Shown here one piece after another: positions 44,944 to 45,518 of a stretch of 45,518 bases of DNA (the first letter of the stretch is position 1; every line of letters starts with the position of its first letter). The position numbers were made by a program, and so were the translations under genes. Source of the stretch: Parcubacteria group bacterium (GTDB lineage Bacteria; Patescibacteriota; Minisyncoccia; JACPHC01); the NCBI GenBank assembly GCA_016188775.1, contig JACPHC010000001.1, forward strand, positions 1 to 45,518, in the 5' to 3' direction. Below the pieces are notes generated by a model. The model saw only the letters and a program-made list of their open reading frames with translations, was not told the DNA's origin and ran no database searches.

Positions 44944-45518
44944 ATGTCAAATTGGTATTCCAATGTTGAAAATTTTAAAAAGGTTAATGGTTATGAAATA
45001 GACGGAATTTGGTATCCTCGAGTTACGGCTATTACCAAAATTAAAGCTAATCCGGCATTGTATAAGTGGTATGCCGATTCAGCCAGTTTTTCCGACGCGG
45101 AAAAAGCCAAAAAAACTTCGGCTTCCGAGGGTTCTTTGCTGCATGAAGTCGTGGAAAGTATTTTATCAATGCCTCAGGGCGCGGATGTAGAAAAAATTCA
45201 GGAAATTCCGGCGTCAGTCCGGCCGGCGGTTGAAAAATTCATTGAATTTAAAAATCAGAATAAGATTACTCCCCTATCTATTGAGGAACGCGCTGTCAGC
45301 AAAAAACACGGATACGCGGGCACGATTGACGCTTTGGTGGAATTAAACGGCCAGATCGGCGTTTTAGACATCAAAACTTCTTCCGGAATCTGGCGCGATT
45401 ACGGCCTGCAAACCGCCGCCTATATTGAAGCCTTGAATGAAAAACATTTTCCTCTTATTAAAAATCGCTGGATTTTGAGGCTTGATCAGCTAAAATATTG
45501 TCTCTCTTGCGGAGCTAA
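44944..45518 (+). CDS. PD-(D/E)XK nuclease-family protein, truncated by window end
   Basis: 191 codons are visible and the frame is still open at the window edge, which is why the ORF track omits it. It begins MSNWYSNVENFKKVNGYEIDG. RecB/Cas4-like motifs are seen: EGSLLHEVVESIL (motif I-like), GTIDALVELNGQIGVLDIKTSS (D...DxK active site) and LQTAAYIEAL (QxxxY). The visible end LRLDQLKYCLSCGA carries a CxxC. Probable DNA exonuclease-type fold; whether it belongs to a phage-like, repair or defence context needs the downstream sequence. Confidence 0.8.
   Translation, partial: MSNWYSNVENFKKVNGYEIDGIWYPRVTAITKIKANPALYKWYADSASFSDAEKAKKTSASEGSLLHEVVESILSMPQGADVEKIQEIPASVRPAVEKFIEFKNQNKITPLSIEERAVSKKHGYAGTIDALVELNGQIGVLDIKTSSGIWRDYGLQTAAYIEALNEKHFPLIKNRWILRLDQLKYCLSCGA

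Noticed and set aside
1-45518. Genetic code 25 (TGA = Gly), as in Gracilibacteria/SR1
   Set aside because: TGA ends several well-defined genes (aquaporin, PfkB kinase, PaaK-like), and no in-frame TGA was noted in conserved genes.

Overview
This window looks like a chromosome segment from a Candidate Phyla Radiation (Patescibacteria) bacterium, most likely Parcubacteria-like. This is inferred from gene content, not from a database search. The DNA is AT-rich and the genes are short and tightly packed. Several universal proteins are reduced: RF1 lacks domain 1, EF-Ts is about 151 residues and AspRS lacks the GAD insertion. TyrRS is of the archaeal type and is matched by a tRNA-Tyr with a C1:G72 pair. 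TGA acts as a normal stop (aquaporin, PfkB, PaaK-like gene), so genetic code 25 does not apply. No phage, CRISPR array, rRNA operon or intact transposase is visible.

Layout. 0.3-3.3 kb: YkuK-like RNase H-fold protein, alpha/beta hydrolase, a thioredoxin-fold protein and an AhpF-like thioredoxin reductase. 3.3-13.6 kb: central carbon block (GAPDH, RpiB, Rpe, split transketolase, PfkB-type kinase, class II aldolase, 2-hydroxyacid dehydrogenase), interrupted by a 123-aa unknown plus SpeE-like pair and a 417-aa unknown. 13.6-18.4 kb: translation and wall genes (L25, MltB-like secreted protein, RF1 and L31 on the minus strand, S2, EF-Ts). 18.4-21.2 kb: tRNA-Thr(TGT) nested inside broken tRNA halves, tRNA-Tyr, aquaporin, TyrRS, tRNA-Thr(GGT), L33, tRNA-Trp. 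21.2-26.9 kb: HNH-like plus AAA+ pair, MltG, RRM protein, DoxX-like and VKOR membrane proteins, a toxin-antitoxin cassette and a secreted beta-rich protein. 27.0-32.2 kb: Kazal-domain secreted protein, then a tight three-gene operon (Acg-like nitroreductase, Rv1355c-like ThiF/E1 protein, PaaK-like adenylate-forming enzyme), then an M19-like dipeptidase relative. 32.3-34.4 kb: histidine kinase and response regulator. 34.6-44.4 kb: AspRS, ScpA/ScpB, D-Ala-D-Ala carboxypeptidase, MraY, FtsW, MurG, GltX and an M23 peptidase, a remnant of a division/cell-wall cluster. The window ends in an unknown zinc-ribbon protein and a truncated PD-(D/E)XK nuclease.

Two themes stand out. First, intergenic spaces are filled with hairpin elements in several families, some present twice with outer stems that differ in sequence but still pair. 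In some cases one element sits at the apex of another stem: a palindrome in tRNA T-loops, and a tRNA inside tRNA halves. Second, the nitroreductase/E1/adenylate-forming operon is the best candidate for a poorly described biochemical system. Most housekeeping genes appear leaderless (a -10 box 6-9 nt before ATG), while a minority of accessory genes carry strong Shine-Dalgarno sequences.
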